A stretch of 64,000 nt of DNA from positions 26,887 through 90,886 of the forward strand of contig CAZGNZ010000016.1 of the NCBI GenBank assembly GCA_964527215.1. The letters run 5' to 3'. This DNA comes from CAZGNZ01 sp964527215 (GTDB taxonomy: Bacteria > Fidelibacterota > Marinisomatia > SCGC-AAA003-L08 > JACNLC01). The position numbers were made by a program, and so were the translations under genes. The notes beneath the pieces are model-generated. The model was given only the letters and a program-made list of their open reading frames with translations. It was not told the origin of the DNA and made no database searches. This document shows positions 35,664-45,292 of the stretch, piece after piece (within the stretch, counting starts at the first letter, position 1; every line of letters begins with the position of its first letter).

Positions 35664-36785
35664 TTACGAAAAGTACTTCAGCAGCCGCATGGTTTTAAAC
35701 GCATCAAACCACCGGTGAAACTGCTTTTGGAAATGCTGTTCGGACGGTGCAGACCGGCACAGCCCCTTCCAGCTTTGTCTGATTTTGTGCCGTTCCAGAA
35801 AAGGTACCAGATTTGCATCCAGTTTCATACAGTCTTCAAGCAGGCTCTCAGCTGGTTTATTCCAGCTGGACAGTCCCAGTTCAAGCCAAATCTTCAAAAC
35901 CGCAAATGCCCTGTCTGAATAATAGAGTTGATCGAGCCTGAAGCCGTCCAGAGCCTGTTTCAATCGGGTACCTGTTCCCAGATGAACCCGTTCTGAAATG
36001 CGTGAAGACGGATGGACCAGTACGCGTTCAATCAATTTTACTTCCGTATACTTCGCTGCCGCCTGCAGAAAGTAAAAATCTTCTCCGGCTTTCTCTGCCG
36101 GCATACCTCCCACTGCGGCATATGCATCACTTCTGACAATGATCGTTGACCCGACGGACGGATATCCGTATGGCGAACCGCACTGTCTGATTCGAACAGC
36201 GGTGGACTTCAGGAAATGTTCATAGGTTTCAATGTGCGGGATCAAGCGGGGATTCTCAGGAAGCTGGTGATGGAAATTCACAACAGCGGCTGCATTGGAT
36301 TTGTTTTGGAAAAACGTGAATACGGTTTCAAGATATTCCGGTTCACAGAGTGTATCCGCGTCCAGACAGCAGAAAAAACCTCCTGGGATCAAGTGCGGCA
36401 GGGTCAAATCCATCCCGATTTTCCGTGCCTTCCCGACTCCGGCATGCCGCGGGGGAAGAGACCGCCCGGCTGAAAATGCATCCACCACGGTCAGATAAAA
36501 ATTAAAAGTCCCATCAAGAATGAGTTCTGCGGTTTCCCGGTTTTCCTGCCGGACCGATTCCGAGGCATCGGATGAATTATTGATAACGACGGTTACGAGA
36601 GTTTCTTTCAGTAAATTTCCGTCTTGGAATGCCAGGCAGTCCAGGGTTGCAGGCAGCCAGTCGCGCTCGCAGCATGCGGGAATAACAATTCCGCAGGAAT
36701 ATCCGGATAAAGCGGGATGCGGATTCAGATTCCAGTTTCCCTGGATCCCTCTTTTATTCAGATACTTTATAATCGACGGGTTCAT
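35664..36785 (-). CDS. Family 2 glycosyltransferase
   Basis: A 373-residue GT-A fold glycosyltransferase. The N-terminal motif YSCGIVIPACCERDWL is the nucleotide-sugar strand, and the DxD-type metal site is CCLDADTLCEP. A conserved AGEDFYFLQAA stands where the family has the catalytic ED motif. No membrane segments are visible. It ends the envelope polysaccharide cluster and is separated from miaA by about 75 bases. Donor and acceptor unknown. Confidence 0.85.
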   Translation of the reverse strand: MNPSIIKYLNKRGIQGNWNLNPHPALSGYSCGIVIPACCERDWLPATLDCLAFQDGNLLKETLVTVVINNSSDASESVRQENRETAELILDGTFNFYLTVVDAFSAGRSLPPRHAGVGKARKIGMDLTLPHLIPGGFFCCLDADTLCEPEYLETVFTFFQNKSNAAAVVNFHHQLPENPRLIPHIETYEHFLKSTAVRIRQCGSPYGYPSVGSTIIVRSDAYAAVGGMPAEKAGEDFYFLQAAAKYTEVKLIERVLVHPSSRISERVHLGTGTRLKQALDGFRLDQLYYSDRAFAVLKIWLELGLSSWNKPAESLLEDCMKLDANLVPFLERHKIRQSWKGLCRSAPSEQHFQKQFHRWFDAFKTMRLLKYFS

Positions 36786-36860
36786 TCTGTCAGACTGGAT
36801 GACGGTATGATGAAATGATTGAGAATTCCATTATTGACTGCACTGGAAGGGAAGGATCTC

Positions 36861-37811
36861 TCAAACTTCCGGTGTGCCGCTGCTTTTTTCCGAATGGAAA
36901 TGACTGCCGCTCAGAATTTCAAGAACTGTTTCGAAAGACCCGTTCGGCACCCAGTGTATTTTAATTCCCTTTCTTTCCATGTGGCGGAAAAACGTCATTT
37001 GCCTTTTGGAGAATTGGCGGATGGCCGTGGTCAGTTTCTGAACCATGTCGTTCCATGACAGCTGACCGCTGAGAAACCGGCTGATATACCGATACTCAAG
37101 ACCGAAGTATTCCAGCCGGTCATGGGTAAGGCCGGTTCGCAGCAACCCTTCCACTTCCTCAATCAGTCCTTCATTCAGCCGCTCACTGAGACGTTTTGAA
37201 ATCCGGTCGCGAACCACGTTTCTGGGATAATGCACACCAACGACGACCGGTGATTTGATTTCAGCAGGCGGGGGTACCGGCCGGGCATTGGATTTGGCAA
37301 TCTCAATGGCACGGATGAGTCTTTTTTGATTGGTCAGATCTGACGAGTTGTGGGGAGATGGATTCAGTTTCAGCAATATGTCCTGCAGTTCACTCAGCGG
37401 TTTTCCGGCCAATTCTGCCCTCAGTTCGGGATCTGCCGGCACTTCACACATCTCGTATCCGAGGAGAACAGACTCAATATACAAACCCGTTCCGCCGCAC
37501 AGGATGGGCAGTTTTGATACCTCGGCAATGTGTCCAAAGGCCTGGTAAAAATCCCTTTGAAACTGAAACACGCTGTAATCTTGATTCGGATTCAGTATAT
37601 CAATCAGGTGATAGGGAATATTCTGATGAGGAAGGCAGTATTCGTCCAGATCTTTCCCAGTTCCGATGGTCAGTGATTTGTACACCTGACGGGAGTCTGC
37701 AGAAATCACTTCGCCATCCAGATGATCAGCGAGCTGGACCGCCAGGCGGGTTTTGCCGGTTGCAGTGGGACCAAGAATGACCAGCAGATCGGGAAGTGCC
37801 GTCCTGTTCAC
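36861..37811 (-). CDS. miaA: tRNA dimethylallyltransferase
   Basis: A 316-residue enzyme that transfers a dimethylallyl group to N6 of A37 in tRNAs reading codons starting with U. P-loop GPTATGKTR, substrate motif SADSRQVYKSLTIGTGKD, and PILCGGTGLYIESVL are present. The GTGKDLDEY variant instead of GTAKP is the branch often seen in Bacteroidetes-like genomes. The start is GTG 37811, overlapping the stop of the upstream glycosyltransferase as GTGA, so it is translationally coupled to a polysaccharide operon, an unusual place for a tRNA modification gene. Confidence 0.95.
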   Translation of the reverse strand: MNRTALPDLLVILGPTATGKTRLAVQLADHLDGEVISADSRQVYKSLTIGTGKDLDEYCLPHQNIPYHLIDILNPNQDYSVFQFQRDFYQAFGHIAEVSKLPILCGGTGLYIESVLLGYEMCEVPADPELRAELAGKPLSELQDILLKLNPSPHNSSDLTNQKRLIRAIEIAKSNARPVPPPAEIKSPVVVGVHYPRNVVRDRISKRLSERLNEGLIEEVEGLLRTGLTHDRLEYFGLEYRYISRFLSGQLSWNDMVQKLTTAIRQFSKRQMTFFRHMERKGIKIHWVPNGSFETVLEILSGSHFHSEKSSGTPEV

Positions 37812-38803
37812 TGCCGAATATCCTCATGTCCGGTATGCAGTCTTCGGCTTCGCCTCAGTCCCCGAAACAGTGCAGCCGCCATCAGGTACCGAATCATCCA
37901 GTGTGAAAAGGGCGGCGGGAGGATCGACAGTTTGATTCGGGCAGCTGCCTCGCCGAAACGATGGAACAACAGACGGCCGCAGAATCGCTGCCATCTGGAT
38001 CCAAAAACCCAGTGACCATGGAGAGGGATCATCATTTCAGGGGTATCTGCAAGCATTCGGGGCAGGTTCTCAGCACCATACGTTTCCAGCTTTGTCAAAA
38101 CGGTATTCAGATCCGGTACATGCTGGTCAGCCGCCAACGGTTTGCGGCTGAATCGAAATCCATGCGGATACGCCTGAGCCAAACGATAGGCAAAAACCGT
38201 ATCTTCGCCCCCATAAACATGAAAAGATTCATCAAATCCGCCGATATTTTCCAGAGCCGTCCGTTTTACGGATAGATTTCCGGTGAGCAGATACTGAAAC
38301 GGTATGGGACGGTTTTCCTCGAACTGCCGGGCTCCCCGGCCTCTGTAACCGTAAAAATACCGGCTGATTTTGGATTCCGGCAGGCGGGAATCCAGTTCCA
38401 TTGCACCGGTAACTGCTGCAACGTCATCCGATTCCAGAACCGCCACATGGGCCTTGACAAAATTCGGCTGAACCACCATGTCTGCATCTAAAAATATCAA
38501 AATATCTCCCGTGGATGATCCAATTCCGGAGTTTCGTGCCTGACCCCGGCCCCGGTTTTCATTGTGACAGACAATTTTCACATGTTCAGGCCATTCAGCG
38601 GTCTGCAGCCATTCAGCGGTTCCGTCCTGAGAACCGTCATCAACGATGATGATTTCCAGCAGGTCTTCAGGATATTCCTGATTCAAAAGCGATGCCGCAC
38701 AGCGTCGTACTGCTTCACCGCCGTTGTACACGGGAACAATTACTGACACCGGAACCGGACCATCATTGAACCGGGTGCTGTCGGATACGGTCATTTTCAG
38801 CAT
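37808..38803 (-). CDS. Family 2 glycosyltransferase
   Basis: A 331-residue GT-A glycosyltransferase: VSVIVPVYNGGEAVRRC, IIIVDDGSQDGT and ILIFLDADMVVQP are the family's nucleotide-binding and DxD motifs, and FHVYGGEDTVFAYRL is the late catalytic ED region. A weakly hydrophobic C-terminal stretch may touch the membrane. Its start overlaps the previous glycosyltransferase by seven bases, and its stop overlaps miaA. Likely adds one sugar to an envelope glycan. Confidence 0.9.
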   Translation of the reverse strand: MLKMTVSDSTRFNDGPVPVSVIVPVYNGGEAVRRCAASLLNQEYPEDLLEIIIVDDGSQDGTAEWLQTAEWPEHVKIVCHNENRGRGQARNSGIGSSTGDILIFLDADMVVQPNFVKAHVAVLESDDVAAVTGAMELDSRLPESKISRYFYGYRGRGARQFEENRPIPFQYLLTGNLSVKRTALENIGGFDESFHVYGGEDTVFAYRLAQAYPHGFRFSRKPLAADQHVPDLNTVLTKLETYGAENLPRMLADTPEMMIPLHGHWVFGSRWQRFCGRLLFHRFGEAAARIKLSILPPPFSHWMIRYLMAAALFRGLRRSRRLHTGHEDIRQ

Positions 38804-39876
38804 TCCAGCCCCATCGAGCGATAATATCGATACAGAGATTCCCCAACCGCATCGCAGCTGTGATGTTTTTCCGCCCAGCGTCGTCCGGCCTGACCGATTT
38901 TCATCAGCTTTTCCGGTGTCCGGATCAGTGAAATCAAAACGTTCTCCAATGTATTCGGATCGGCATGGACAAACGGATGATCCGATAGGAAATGCTCATA
39001 ATTTTCATCAATATTTGCAACACAAACCTGTCCCATGGCCATGGCCTCGATGGAGTTCATACCGTATCCCGGTGCCACATTCGTGACCTGATCGATGTAA
39101 ATATCCGCCTGCTTTTTCAACTGAATGGTTTCCGCGTGGGGACGGTTTTCAATCAAAATGAATCTGATACCGTATTCACGCTCTAATTTGGTACAAGTAT
39201 CGATGATAATGTCCGATCCCTTAAAATACCGGTTTCGGGTTGCGTGACAGATGGTGATCGGACTGTGCACGTAACCCGCTGGATGAAAAGGCTCCAGATC
39301 AAAAGGGAGAAACAGATACTGCATTTTGGGATGGCGGGTGAGTAGATCCAGTTCACTGGTGAAGTTCATTTGAATGTACGGATCCACCGCCGGAATCACC
39401 CCGCGATGACGAAGCTCGATACCGTGAAATGTATTGACAATCAGTTTATCTGCCGCCAGACGTTTCAGAAATCCTCCATGGCGGTAAAATTCCAAGCCGG
39501 TTTCCAGATGAAAGACATCAAATTCCAGAAATCCGTTTTGGTCAATTGCCGGTTCAACCCAGAATTTCCATAGCCAGTCACGGAATCGGAAGAAAGCCGC
39601 AATCAAAGGATTGGAAGGTGCCCATATCGGAGGATATCCCGGCAGTTCAACGGTGATATCCGGCCCGCCGCAGGAACGGTAAACAGATTCCCTCAGCCGA
39701 ATAAACCATGGATGAGGGGCCACCAGGGGCAAATTCAGACAGATGTCTTCCGGATAGCCGAAACGGGATCTGAAATAGGTGATGTATCGGCATTCATGTC
39801 CTCTGTGGCGGTGGATTTTCTGCCACAGATTCAGGTTGCCGACCACGTTTTCCGGCGCAATGTACAGTATTTTCAT
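38797..39876 (-). CDS. Glycosyltransferase, GT4-like
   Basis: A 359-residue protein of the GT-B fold. The C-terminal donor domain has the recognisable patch YGMNSIEAMAMGQVCV followed by HADPNTLENVLISLI, and the end AGRRWAEKHHS is typical of GT4 enzymes. The N-terminal domain begins MKILYIAPENVVGN. It starts a run of three overlapping genes (this, GT2, miaA). Donor sugar unknown. Confidence 0.85.
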   Translation of the reverse strand: MKILYIAPENVVGNLNLWQKIHRHRGHECRYITYFRSRFGYPEDICLNLPLVAPHPWFIRLRESVYRSCGGPDITVELPGYPPIWAPSNPLIAAFFRFRDWLWKFWVEPAIDQNGFLEFDVFHLETGLEFYRHGGFLKRLAADKLIVNTFHGIELRHRGVIPAVDPYIQMNFTSELDLLTRHPKMQYLFLPFDLEPFHPAGYVHSPITICHATRNRYFKGSDIIIDTCTKLEREYGIRFILIENRPHAETIQLKKQADIYIDQVTNVAPGYGMNSIEAMAMGQVCVANIDENYEHFLSDHPFVHADPNTLENVLISLIRTPEKLMKIGQAGRRWAEKHHSCDAVGESLYRYYRSMGLEC

Positions 39877-39967
39877 TCAGTTCATTATTGACAATTCAAG
39901 TTTGCCACCCAATTCATGACTCTGATCTGCAATTCGGAACGGACAGGCGGCCGCACAAAGTCAGTCA

Positions 39968-41389
39968 CTATCTGCGGAAAAAATTCCGAATATCCTTTCG
40001 AACTGAGAACGCGATAATGCCGGTATACAGAACAAACAGCAGAATTTGCATGCCCAATCCGGGAGTTAGCCATATCTTGAGAACCAGCATTGATCCCGCC
40101 AGGGCGAACAGGAATGCAATTTTACTCCATTGAAACGGGATATAAAACAATTTCTGGGTTTGAAAAAACAGGCCTGTACTCATCAGTCCAAAGCTGATGC
40201 AGGTGGCCCAGGCAGCCCCCATAATGCCCCATCGAGGGATCAGCAGCAGATTCAGTATCACATTTGAAGCCGCACCGATTCCCCGGTAAACAGACACCAG
40301 ATGCGATTTGTTGTGATAGAAAATTCCCGGCATGAGCACATCATAGAATCCCAGAAAAATATATCCCAGCATTATCAGCGGCACAATGGCGGTTGAACTC
40401 CAGAATTCAGAACCGATCAAGGTTATTCCTGATATTTCCAGCCGGACCAGGCGGTCCACAAACATAATCATTATTGTCCAGATAAACGTCAGACCAAGGG
40501 CAAAATAGGTGGCAATCCTGGCAAACAGCTGCGGAGCTTCCGGATCATTTTCCTTTTTAAGAAAATACGGCTGCCAGCCCAGATTAAACCCGGATTGGAG
40601 AATCAGCATCAGGCTGCCCACCTTGTATCCGGCACTGTACAGGCCAACCATGTCGCGGCCCATCAGCCAGTCGATGAGATAGCGGTCGGCCAAATCCATA
40701 ATAAACTGGAAAAAAGCACCTGGCAGAAAAGGAAGACCGAACAGCAGCATTTTTTTCAGCAAAGCCGGATCAAAAGACGGCAGGTGAATTTCCCGAACGA
40801 CCGTCGGCAGAATCAGCAGGAAAGAACACAGCGCTGCCAGCAGTGTAGCCAGAATGGCACCGGTAACACCATAGTTCAATCGGGCAACCAAAATGATATT
40901 GCCCACCATTGCCACCGTCACATTTGCCAGGGCAAACAAGGTGTAGGTGACCGCTCTGTTGTTCATCCTGAGCAGAACCTGTCCCCGGACAGATATGGTG
41001 TCCATCACCAAAATCAATGCCGTCATTGCCATCCAGACAGGCTGCGGCTCACCAAACAGCACTTTGGAAAGGGGCCGTGCAAAGAGAACAAGCAGGGACG
41101 ACAGAAATACGGAACTGACAAACAAGGTCATGAAAATGGTGGTGACCACCGTCCGGCGGTCCTGATCCGGACGAACATAAAACTTCATCAGCGCCAGTCC
41201 CATTCCGCTGACATAAAACAGCAGTGCCAGTCCAATAAAGGTAAATACAAGGGTCAGTGTGCCGTAATCTGCCTGAGAAAACGAGTTGGTGTACAGCGGC
41301 ATAAGCAGAAATGACACAAAACGGATCATGACATACCCGAATCCATAGATCAGGGATTCTTTTCCAAACTGTTTCAGTGAACTGGTCAT
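39968..41389 (-). CDS. Wzx-like polysaccharide flippase (MOP superfamily)
   Basis: A 473-residue integral membrane protein with about 14 helices. The N-terminus LKQFGKESLIYGFGYVMIRFVSFLLMPLYTNSFSQADYG is the standard opening of Wzx/oligosaccharide flippases, and the polysaccharide-synthesis C-terminal region follows. It should move a lipid-linked glycan across the inner membrane. It lies in the same orientation as the glycosyltransferases, between them and the FemAB-like gene, which fits a surface polysaccharide cluster. Confidence 0.92.
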   Translation of the reverse strand: MTSSLKQFGKESLIYGFGYVMIRFVSFLLMPLYTNSFSQADYGTLTLVFTFIGLALLFYVSGMGLALMKFYVRPDQDRRTVVTTIFMTLFVSSVFLSSLLVLFARPLSKVLFGEPQPVWMAMTALILVMDTISVRGQVLLRMNNRAVTYTLFALANVTVAMVGNIILVARLNYGVTGAILATLLAALCSFLLILPTVVREIHLPSFDPALLKKMLLFGLPFLPGAFFQFIMDLADRYLIDWLMGRDMVGLYSAGYKVGSLMLILQSGFNLGWQPYFLKKENDPEAPQLFARIATYFALGLTFIWTIMIMFVDRLVRLEISGITLIGSEFWSSTAIVPLIMLGYIFLGFYDVLMPGIFYHNKSHLVSVYRGIGAASNVILNLLLIPRWGIMGAAWATCISFGLMSTGLFFQTQKLFYIPFQWSKIAFLFALAGSMLVLKIWLTPGLGMQILLFVLYTGIIAFSVRKDIRNFFRR

Positions 41390-41495
41390 GGTGTTACGTT
41401 ATTCGGGACGATCAAACTGAGTGGATTCTTCCGCATTGAACCGGGGCTTTCAGATAAATAAACCATTGGATTGGAATGAGACATGTGACGGCAGA

Positions 41496-42488
41496 TCAGA
41501 TTACCTTGTATTCAAACGCTCGGCGGATCATCCCCCGTCCGGTAAGTTCTTCCTTGAACCGAATCAGTTTTGGACTGGGTGTCAGCGGATCGCCGGATTT
41601 CGGGTCCTGTGAAACCCCGAAGTCGAGACGGTCAAATCCGGCAGTTTTGGCTTTATTGATGGTTTCCATAATTTGCATTGTTGCAGGCTGCAATCCGGAA
41701 TGGGCGTATGAAATCATATTATAAAATAGGATCAGGTTTCTTGAATTGGCCTGAAATGCCAGGGTGCCGCCCACGGGTTCCGATCCGGCAAACATGAGCA
41801 GGAGTTTCAGCCGGCCGGGAAGCAGTTCGTCAATATGATAGAGCTCATCCAGAGAATGGGTGGGGAGGGCATCATGACGGGCCTTGTTCTCTGTCAGGAT
41901 GGGATAAAAGGTTTCGAAGTCATTTTTCCAGATGAGGCGTATTTGGTGCTTTTTTTTCAGCTTTTCATAATATCCCGGTGTCCGGTTTTTATTGCGGCAG
42001 ATCTGACGGATAATATCATCTGCGGACCGGTCCAGTTCAATAATGCTGGATATGTAGTTTTCGATAACTTCATGTCCCCGCCAGAGCAGGGCATATTCCA
42101 GGGTCTGATCGGGTGCAGTGAAATAGCAGTCCGGTGTCGGTACATAAAACGCCTTGTCAAAACCGTGAAGTTTCAGATATTGCTGGAAACCGGCGGCAAT
42201 TTCATCCGCCTCGGAATAGGTCAGATGCTGATAAACAAAACCGCCGAAACTGGCACCGGGGTGAGAAAAAAGGATTTTTTGCCCGTCGTCCTGAACGACC
42301 GCCGCCGGAAACACACATCTGATATTTCCATGCTGTTCAAAAACGAGGGAATGATCTTCAAATTTCCGGTTTAAATGATAGCCTAAAAACGGGCGCAGGT
42401 GAAACATCGTCCCGTTGCGTGATGATTCAATAAATCGGTCCCAGCGTGACTGGTCGTGGTCTTGAAATTTGTTGACGGAAAATGGCAC
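41496..42488 (-). CDS. FemAB/GNAT-like transferase
   Basis: A 330-residue cytoplasmic protein of the FemAB or FemX-like branch of the GNAT superfamily: GTMFHLRPFLGYH near the start, a long N-terminal half domain, then GSEPVGGTLAFQANSRNLILFYNMISY and DRLDFGVSQDP, the acetyltransferase-like core used by FemAB and by exosortase/PEP-CTERM-associated FemAB proteins. The start is GTG 42488. It heads the polysaccharide cluster; a role in attaching amino acids or acyl groups to a lipid-linked glycan is plausible but unproven. Confidence 0.8.
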   Translation of the reverse strand: MPFSVNKFQDHDQSRWDRFIESSRNGTMFHLRPFLGYHLNRKFEDHSLVFEQHGNIRCVFPAAVVQDDGQKILFSHPGASFGGFVYQHLTYSEADEIAAGFQQYLKLHGFDKAFYVPTPDCYFTAPDQTLEYALLWRGHEVIENYISSIIELDRSADDIIRQICRNKNRTPGYYEKLKKKHQIRLIWKNDFETFYPILTENKARHDALPTHSLDELYHIDELLPGRLKLLLMFAGSEPVGGTLAFQANSRNLILFYNMISYAHSGLQPATMQIMETINKAKTAGFDRLDFGVSQDPKSGDPLTPSPKLIRFKEELTGRGMIRRAFEYKVI

Positions 42489-42621
42489 AGGAACGGTAAA
42501 TTATCTAATCTGGAGTGAATAAAAACCAATTATTTTAACGCCGCATACAGCATATAAGTTACCACGATTCTTTTCAAAATTCAGATGAAGTTACAAACGT
42601 AAAAAATTAAGGAATGATGAA

Positions 42622-43905
42622 ATGACGAAGATCACAAAAATCCACAGCAGACAAATACTTGACTCCAGGGGAAATCCCACGCTGGAGGTTGAAGCTTTGC
42701 TTGACGACGGTGCTGTGGGACGTGCTGCAGTTCCAAGTGGAGCTTCTACGGGAATCCATGAAGCTGTTGAACTGCGGGATGGCGGTGAGGCCTACATGGG
42801 CAAGGGTGTGACCCAGGCGGTAAAAAACGTCAATACTGAACTGGCCGGTCTGGTAACAGGTGAAGATGCCCATGATTTTCGCTGTCTGGATGAGAGAATG
42901 ATCGCCCTGGACGGAACCGAAAACAAGGGACGGCTGGGTGCCAATGCACTGCTGGGTGTTTCAATGGCCGTGGTTCATGCGGCTGCAGCCTCTGCCGGCA
43001 AGCCGGTATTTGAATATCTCCATCAGGGCGGAGACTTTGTTCTGCCGGCACCGATGATGAATATTCTTAACGGAGGCAGTCATGCCGACAACAACGTGGA
43101 TATCCAGGAATTCATGATTTTCCCCCTGGGTGCCGATTCCTTTTCAGATGCACTCCGCATGGGAACGGAAACCTTTCACCATCTGAAATCCGTATTGAAG
43201 AAAAAGGGACTGAACACAGCGGTGGGCGACGAAGGCGGATTTGCGCCCAATCTGCGCTCCAACGAAGAAGCTGTGGAAGTCATATTGGAAGCAGCGGAAA
43301 AAACGGGATACAAGATCGGTGAACAGCTCTTCATCGCATTGGATGTGGCATCCTCCGAAATCTTTGATGCCGAGTCCGGCAAGTACAATCTGGCATCTGA
43401 AAACAGACGTTTGACATCGGCCGAAATGATCGATTACTACCAGGATCTGGTATCCAAATACCCCATCATCTCCATTGAAGACGGACTGGCAGAGGATGAT
43501 TGGGACGGATGGCAGCTGCTTCAGAAACAGCTCGGTGCAAACGTTCAGCTTGTGGGAGATGATCTGACAGTAACCAATCCCATCCGCCTGAAACGAGCCA
43601 TTGATGAATCCTGCATGAATGCCATTCTGATCAAGCTGAATCAGATCGGTACCGTAAGTGAAACGCTTGATACGGTATCGATGGCCCGCAAAGCCGGTTT
43701 CGGTGCGGTCATTTCCCACCGGTCCGGTGAAACTGAAGACACAACCATTGCAGATTTTGCCGTTGCCACCGGCGTGGGGCAGATCAAGACCGGCTCCGCT
43801 TCCAGAACTGACCGAATTGCGAAGTACAATCAGCTGCTTCGAATTGAAGAACGTCTTGGGGCCGCTGCGAAATATGCCGGTCAGGGATATCTTGGGTGCC
43901 GGTAA
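42622..43905 (+). CDS. eno: Enolase
   Basis: A 427-residue glycolytic enzyme converting 2-phosphoglycerate to phosphoenolpyruvate, also a degradosome partner in some bacteria. Signatures: ILDSRGNPTLEVE, SGASTGIHEAVELRD, the metal ligands in ALDVASSE, SIEDGLAEDDW and VGDDLTVTN, and the enolase signature ILIKLNQIGTVSETL; SHRSGETEDTTIADFAV near the end. AAGGA lies before the ATG. ftsB overlaps its 3' end by ten bases, a common eno-ftsB linkage. Confidence 0.99.
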   Translation: MTKITKIHSRQILDSRGNPTLEVEALLDDGAVGRAAVPSGASTGIHEAVELRDGGEAYMGKGVTQAVKNVNTELAGLVTGEDAHDFRCLDERMIALDGTENKGRLGANALLGVSMAVVHAAAASAGKPVFEYLHQGGDFVLPAPMMNILNGGSHADNNVDIQEFMIFPLGADSFSDALRMGTETFHHLKSVLKKKGLNTAVGDEGGFAPNLRSNEEAVEVILEAAEKTGYKIGEQLFIALDVASSEIFDAESGKYNLASENRRLTSAEMIDYYQDLVSKYPIISIEDGLAEDDWDGWQLLQKQLGANVQLVGDDLTVTNPIRLKRAIDESCMNAILIKLNQIGTVSETLDTVSMARKAGFGAVISHRSGETEDTTIADFAVATGVGQIKTGSASRTDRIAKYNQLLRIEERLGAAAKYAGQGYLGCR

Positions 43906-44222
43906 AGCCCCGAAAAAGAGTCAGGCAGAGAAAATCCAAAAAATCCCTGGTATTCTGGGTAAGTATCGTGGTGTGCTCATTGGCGATTCTGCTGTTCAGT
44001 GATTCAGGTGTACTGAAGCTTGTCAGGCTGGAAAAAGAAAAAAAACAGCTTGAGGAAGAAATCAGAAAGCTTCAGACCGAGTATGAAGAGCTTGATCAGG
44101 ACATTGAACAGCTGAGAAACCCGGAATATGTCGCCCAGCTGGCGCGTGAAAAATACCGAATGGTAAAACCGCAGGAAAAAGTATTTAAAGTTGTGGAAGA
44201 GCCAGCCGGCGAACAGCAATAA
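43896..44222 (+). CDS. ftsB: Septum formation initiator FtsB/DivIC
   Basis: A 108-residue bitopic division protein. A basic cytoplasmic stretch is followed by one membrane helix (LVFWVSIVVCSLAILLF, about 18-34) and a coiled coil (about 45-80, KEKKQLEEEIRKLQTEYEEL) that binds FtsL and FtsQ in the divisome; the end LAREKYRMVKPQEKVFKV is the family signature. The start is GTG 43896 inside the last codons of eno, so translation is coupled. Confidence 0.93.
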   Translation: MPVKPRKRVRQRKSKKSLVFWVSIVVCSLAILLFSDSGVLKLVRLEKEKKQLEEEIRKLQTEYEELDQDIEQLRNPEYVAQLAREKYRMVKPQEKVFKVVEEPAGEQQ

Positions 44223-44509
44223 CAATTCGGTTTTACAGCCGTATATAAAACCCTGCATCCTAAGGGGATGCCAATGGTAATAAAGATGTGCCTGGGGGTA
44301 ATTGCGACAGAAAAAAACTGCGGGGCACGGCGGAAATCACGGACAGCGGGAAAGGCAGTCCAAGGTTTAAGGCCAACCGGGGTGGACAGTCTGATTCAAA
44401 CAATTTTTTACATCACCGATATATTATAATTCAAGATTCAGAGGCAGCTGCAGATGGACACAGTCTGCAGCGGTTTCTGGTTCAGCTGCTATTTTTTTAC
44501 GGAGTCAAT
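44223..44509 (+). other. Structured leader region before outer-membrane-type genes
   Basis: The region between ftsB and the next gene has three potential stems: GCATCC-TAAGG-GGATGC-like pairing near 44255-44272, GTGCC (44288-44292) with GGCAC (44324-44328), and GCTGCAGA (44447-44454) with TCTGCAGC (44464-44471). It is not followed by T-runs. It matches no riboswitch I can name; a structured 5' leader or small RNA is possible. Confidence 0.35.
44447..44471 (+). promoter_or_regulatory. 8-bp stem hairpin in the leader
   Basis: GCTGCAGA pairs with TCTGCAGC over a nine-base loop, ending 38 bases before the start codon at 44510. It does not cover the GGAG ribosome binding site at 44501-44504, but it may influence transcript stability. 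Confidence 0.4.
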
Positions 44510-45292
44510 ATGGTTATATCCTCGCTGCGACGGCGGATTTCCGCTGCGATCCTGATTATTCTGACTGTTATATACGTCCCATCCCGACTGCTGGGTGCTT
44601 TTGAAACCTATCTGAATCAGGATCGGTTTCGTCCCGGGCTGATTCAGGATCATTTTGCACTGTCTCTCTCAGGCGGTTACATAATCCCCTTTGGACTGCC
44701 GTTTCTGGCGCAGACGGATTTTGAGCTGAGATACCGTACCGGCGAATACGGCGGTATCCTGCGGTTCATATCCAGCGGTGATCCCCTTTACCGGGAACAG
44801 CAGTTGTCGGCAACAGGTCTTTGGCATCGCTTCGGGGGCGGGAATGTTGGCCTGACGATCAACGGATACCGGCTGTGCATTCAGAATTACGGTTCCGGGC
44901 AGGCATACGGGCTGGATATGGGTTTTCGCTTCCTGCCGTCAAAGAGTGTCCGTACGACCGTGCATTCTGCAAATCTGATCCGGTTCGGGAATCCGCAGAT
45001 TCGGGATTCCCTGCGGCCGCAGATTCGGGCAGCCGTACGGTTTCTGCCGAATACGGACCATGCCGTCTGTCTGGGGGTGAATCAGTCCCCGGGTGTTCCG
45101 GCCAATCTCATAATAAAAATCGAATGCCGTTTGGCAGGCAGCCTGATTCTGATGGGCGGCTTTCAAACCAGCCCGCAAGAATTTATGGGATCCGCCAGTC
45201 TAATCCGGAACAGCCTGTCCGGAAGTGCTGGTTTCGCCTGGCACGGAAATCTGGGCTTTTCAACAAGTCTGAGGTTCGGCTGTGGGCGCTAA
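44510..45292 (+). CDS. Exported beta-rich protein, probably outer membrane
   Basis: A 260-residue protein of unrecognised family. The start ATG 44510 has GGAG five bases upstream; a longer frame to 44288 crosses the structured leader and is rejected. A signal-like segment RRRISAAILIILTVIYVP is followed by alternating strands (ALSLSGGYIIPFG, DFELRYRTGEYGGILRF, NVGLTINGYRLCIQNYG) and a final strand FSTSLRFGCGR, the pattern of an outer-membrane barrel. It overlaps the next gene by 11 bases (GTGGGCGCTAA), so the two are coupled and probably act together. Confidence 0.7.
   Translation: MVISSLRRRISAAILIILTVIYVPSRLLGAFETYLNQDRFRPGLIQDHFALSLSGGYIIPFGLPFLAQTDFELRYRTGEYGGILRFISSGDPLYREQQLSATGLWHRFGGGNVGLTINGYRLCIQNYGSGQAYGLDMGFRFLPSKSVRTTVHSANLIRFGNPQIRDSLRPQIRAAVRFLPNTDHAVCLGVNQSPGVPANLIIKIECRLAGSLILMGGFQTSPQEFMGSASLIRNSLSGSAGFAWHGNLGFSTSLRFGCGR

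Noticed and set aside
40595..41314. Plus-strand frame of 239 codons rich in Gln and His
   Set aside because: Antisense shadow of the flippase gene.
44288..44509. N-terminal extension of the outer-membrane-type protein
   Set aside because: The extension is hydrophilic, crosses a structured leader, and a proper GGAG-ATG with signal peptide exists at 44510.
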